Below, in pieces: positions 61,834 through 64,000 of a stretch of DNA of 64,000 bases. A program made the position numbers and the translations under genes. The stretch is from Solanum dulcamara. Taxonomy: Eukaryota; Streptophyta; Magnoliopsida; Solanales; Solanaceae. Location of the stretch: the NCBI RefSeq assembly GCF_947179165.1, contig NC_077247.1:46916935-46980934 (forward strand), in the 5' to 3' direction. Under the pieces are notes generated by a model. It searched no databases and was not told the DNA's origin. It saw nothing but the letters and a program-made list of their open reading frames with translations. Each line of letters begins with the position of its first letter. Within the stretch, counting starts at the first letter, position 1.

Positions 61834-64000
61834 TGTTGACACCCAATTTTGACCACTCACAACTACTTTTCGAATTGCTATTTTAATAAATAAACAATTT
61901 TTCAAAATTATTTCTTTATTAAATAAATAATTTATATTTAATTTTATCCAATAAAACATATATATTTTTACGTTAGTGATTTATAATATTTTTACTATTT
62001 ATTAATATTATAACTATTATCTTTACTATTTTTATTTTTTTTAATAACGAACCTCATATGTTCGAATATTTTAACGCATCTATTTAGCGTATATTATGTA
62101 CGTGCGTATTTTGTCTATATAAAAAATATTTCTTAACTAAATTTATTTTATAATTTACTTATTATATTGCATATCTATTTTAATACATTTTTATACATGT
62201 ACATTGAAATTATTATTTAATGAAATTTATTATATAATTTTATATTAATCACGCACACATTTTCGTATATACATACGCATGTTATATATATATACCACTA
62301 CTTAAATAAAATTTATGATATATTATAATTATTAATTAGATAGAAATCTATTCAATTTTTCTCTATTTTTATTCTAAATATAGTCTTTTCTCTAAATTAA
62401 ATGCATATATAATCCAATTTAAAATCTTAAATCCACCTTTAAATCACAACCATCCATCTCATCTTTATCAAATACAAAGATCCAATCCCAACCGCTCATC
62501 CAAATTAATCAACGGTTAAGATTGCATCCCCCATTTCTAATTACAAAACCCAAAAGGTTTTTCTCTTTCTTCATTTTTTTGGGTCATCTTCTCCAAAGGA
62601 GAAGAAGACAACCATAGCCGCCGCCTGTCCCTCATCTCCCACGCTTTCCCTCTCTCTCTCTCATGCTACTCTCTTCTTCTCTCTTTTGTCGTCAGCCTCA
62701 CGCCGCCGCACCATCGACGAGCAGCAACCAACAGAAGCGGCGACGACGTGCAGCAGCCCGCCTCTGCCACCAGCTCCACCAACGATGGACAGCAGACCTT
62801 CAAGAGACGCGCAGCAGCGGCGACAACCTGTAAACCAACGACGACCCTTCAAAGCTTGGTATTTGGGCCTATATATTTTGGGATCTAATTGTTTCAAAGA
62901 CGGATCTACAAGATCCGTCCCAGGTATGCTTCACTTCATCTTTTAAGTTCTTGATGATTTTGAAGATCATTGATGTCTATGTGTTCCTAGACTTACATCT
63001 TATTAAAGTGTGTTTTAATGCGGCTTATGTTCTTATTGCTATGTTTAAACTGCTTGCATATGTAAATATTAAGGTTTGACATGTAATTTTAAAATTACCA
63101 TGGTTGGAGTGCTCAATTGTTTGATTTAATTCTGGGCACAACTTCAATACTTTGCGATAATGCATTGATTTGGTAAACAGTAAATACTATTTGTCTTTGT
63201 TTTATGATTCCGAACATATTTCTTAAACATATGTGGAATTCAAATTTGCTTGTTACTTATGTTAATTTAATATTTTTTATGATTTGGTGTTATTAGATTT
63301 TGTTGTTGTCTGGGCATTTTGAATAAGTTACATAAAGAATTGGTTATTTGTAGATCTTTGTCATACTTCATTTTTCTTGATTGAATTAACAGTTTGTCGA
63401 AATTAGATTGAATTATGCATTTAGTTCAATTATGATACAACTTGATTAGTTAAGTAATTACTCTTCAAGTTCGGTGAGCTCTAAATTAATTACTATAATC
63501 TTCTTAGTCTTGTATTTTAAATATTATGATTATGACTAATTCTTTGTTTGCTTAGGTTTACATACTTAATGTTCTAACTGGATTTGTTGTTACCTTATTT
63601 AACTTTTACTCGTCTCATTATGCATTACATACTTTCTTTGGCTAGCATTATTTTTTTTTTTAATTGCTTGTTAAATTATGAGCATGATGTTGTCTATAAT
63701 TAATTATTTTCTCTAAAGTGATTTACATAATTTTTCTACATTATTGATAGCGGGTCCCTCTGGCCATAACTTTTGACTTTTGAAAACATCCTTTTTGAAT
63801 ATAATTTGGAATCAAATCTGGAAAAGCAAAGGTGGATTGATTTGCTTTTGACAAAATCTTGAAAACCTTGCCATTTTCTTTGAAATAATTTATGACTTAT
63901 TTGGTTTGAATTTGAAATGTGGCCGGTTGTCTTTTGACTTCATGGCCCTTCAGAGTTATCAGTATAAGAACAAACACAGAACAGACAGAGAGAAAAGGGG
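61834..64000 (+). mobile_element. Left part of an LTR retrotransposon (LTR start TGTTGACACCC)
   Basis: The L1 RNase H frame stops abruptly at TGTTGACACCCAATTTTGAC, a sequence typical of the start of long Ty3/gypsy LTRs in plants (recollection). What follows fits a long LTR and leader: an AT-rich U3-like part (61.85-62.4 kb), then a GC-richer segment at 62.6-62.87 kb, a TATATATTTTGGG box at 62870, and CCGTCCCAG|GTATGC, a good splice donor. No gag or pol domain is reached and no right LTR end is visible, so lineage and length are open. Confidence 0.6.

Noticed and set aside
62686..62946. 86-codon frame with proline and alanine runs
   Set aside because: It sits inside the LTR/leader of a retrotransposon and matches no gene family; reported only as a finding.

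Overview
This is a stretch of plant nuclear DNA. It is AT-rich with intron-rich eukaryotic genes, nuclear tRNA genes and many small transposons. RTE-type LINE tails ending in TTG repeats, TTG-tailed SINE ends, Stowaway/Tourist MITEs and the gene complement point to Solanaceae; that family assignment is an inference, and I cannot name the species.

Layout: eight protein-coding genes were modelled exon by exon from splice signals, reading phase and protein families. 1-8.8 kb: a single-exon CIN-class TCP transcription factor (minus) with a miR319 site and a long AT-rich 5' flank. 8.9-12.5 kb: a five-exon IQ67-domain calmodulin-binding protein (minus). 17.3 kb: a tRNA (anticodon UAU by position). 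17.8-21.9 kb: a nine-exon EF-hand Na+/Ca2+ exchanger-like (NCL) gene (minus) with a GC-AG intron. 24.9-31.0 kb: a nine-exon organellar ERA-like GTPase (minus) with a nested transposon insertion in one intron. 31-36.4 kb: a transposon-rich gap. 36.4-40.5 kb: a five-exon glutamate receptor-like channel (plus). 42.9-46.3 kb: a three-exon class III peroxidase (plus) with a foldback element in intron 2. 47.6-51.4 kb: a seven-exon D-aminoacyl-tRNA deacylase (plus). 52.2-57.8 kb: a fifteen-exon SNI1 gene (minus), tail-to-tail with the deacylase. 58.0 kb: tRNA-Glu(CUC). 58.8-64.0 kb: an L1-type LINE split by an RTE LINE and cut by the start of an LTR element that runs off the window.

The genes do not form a pathway. 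Several relate loosely to calcium and immunity (calmodulin-binding IQD, NCL, GLR channel, peroxidase, SNI1), but this looks like ordinary neighbourhood and I see no evidence of co-regulation. I did not find an undescribed biological system. The most distinctive structure is the transposon record: at least five RTE LINE 3' ends, four of them with target-site duplications of about 14-19 bp (three perfect, one interrupted by one base) and bodies as short as 41 bp, plus two nested insertion stacks whose order of events can be read from the sequence.
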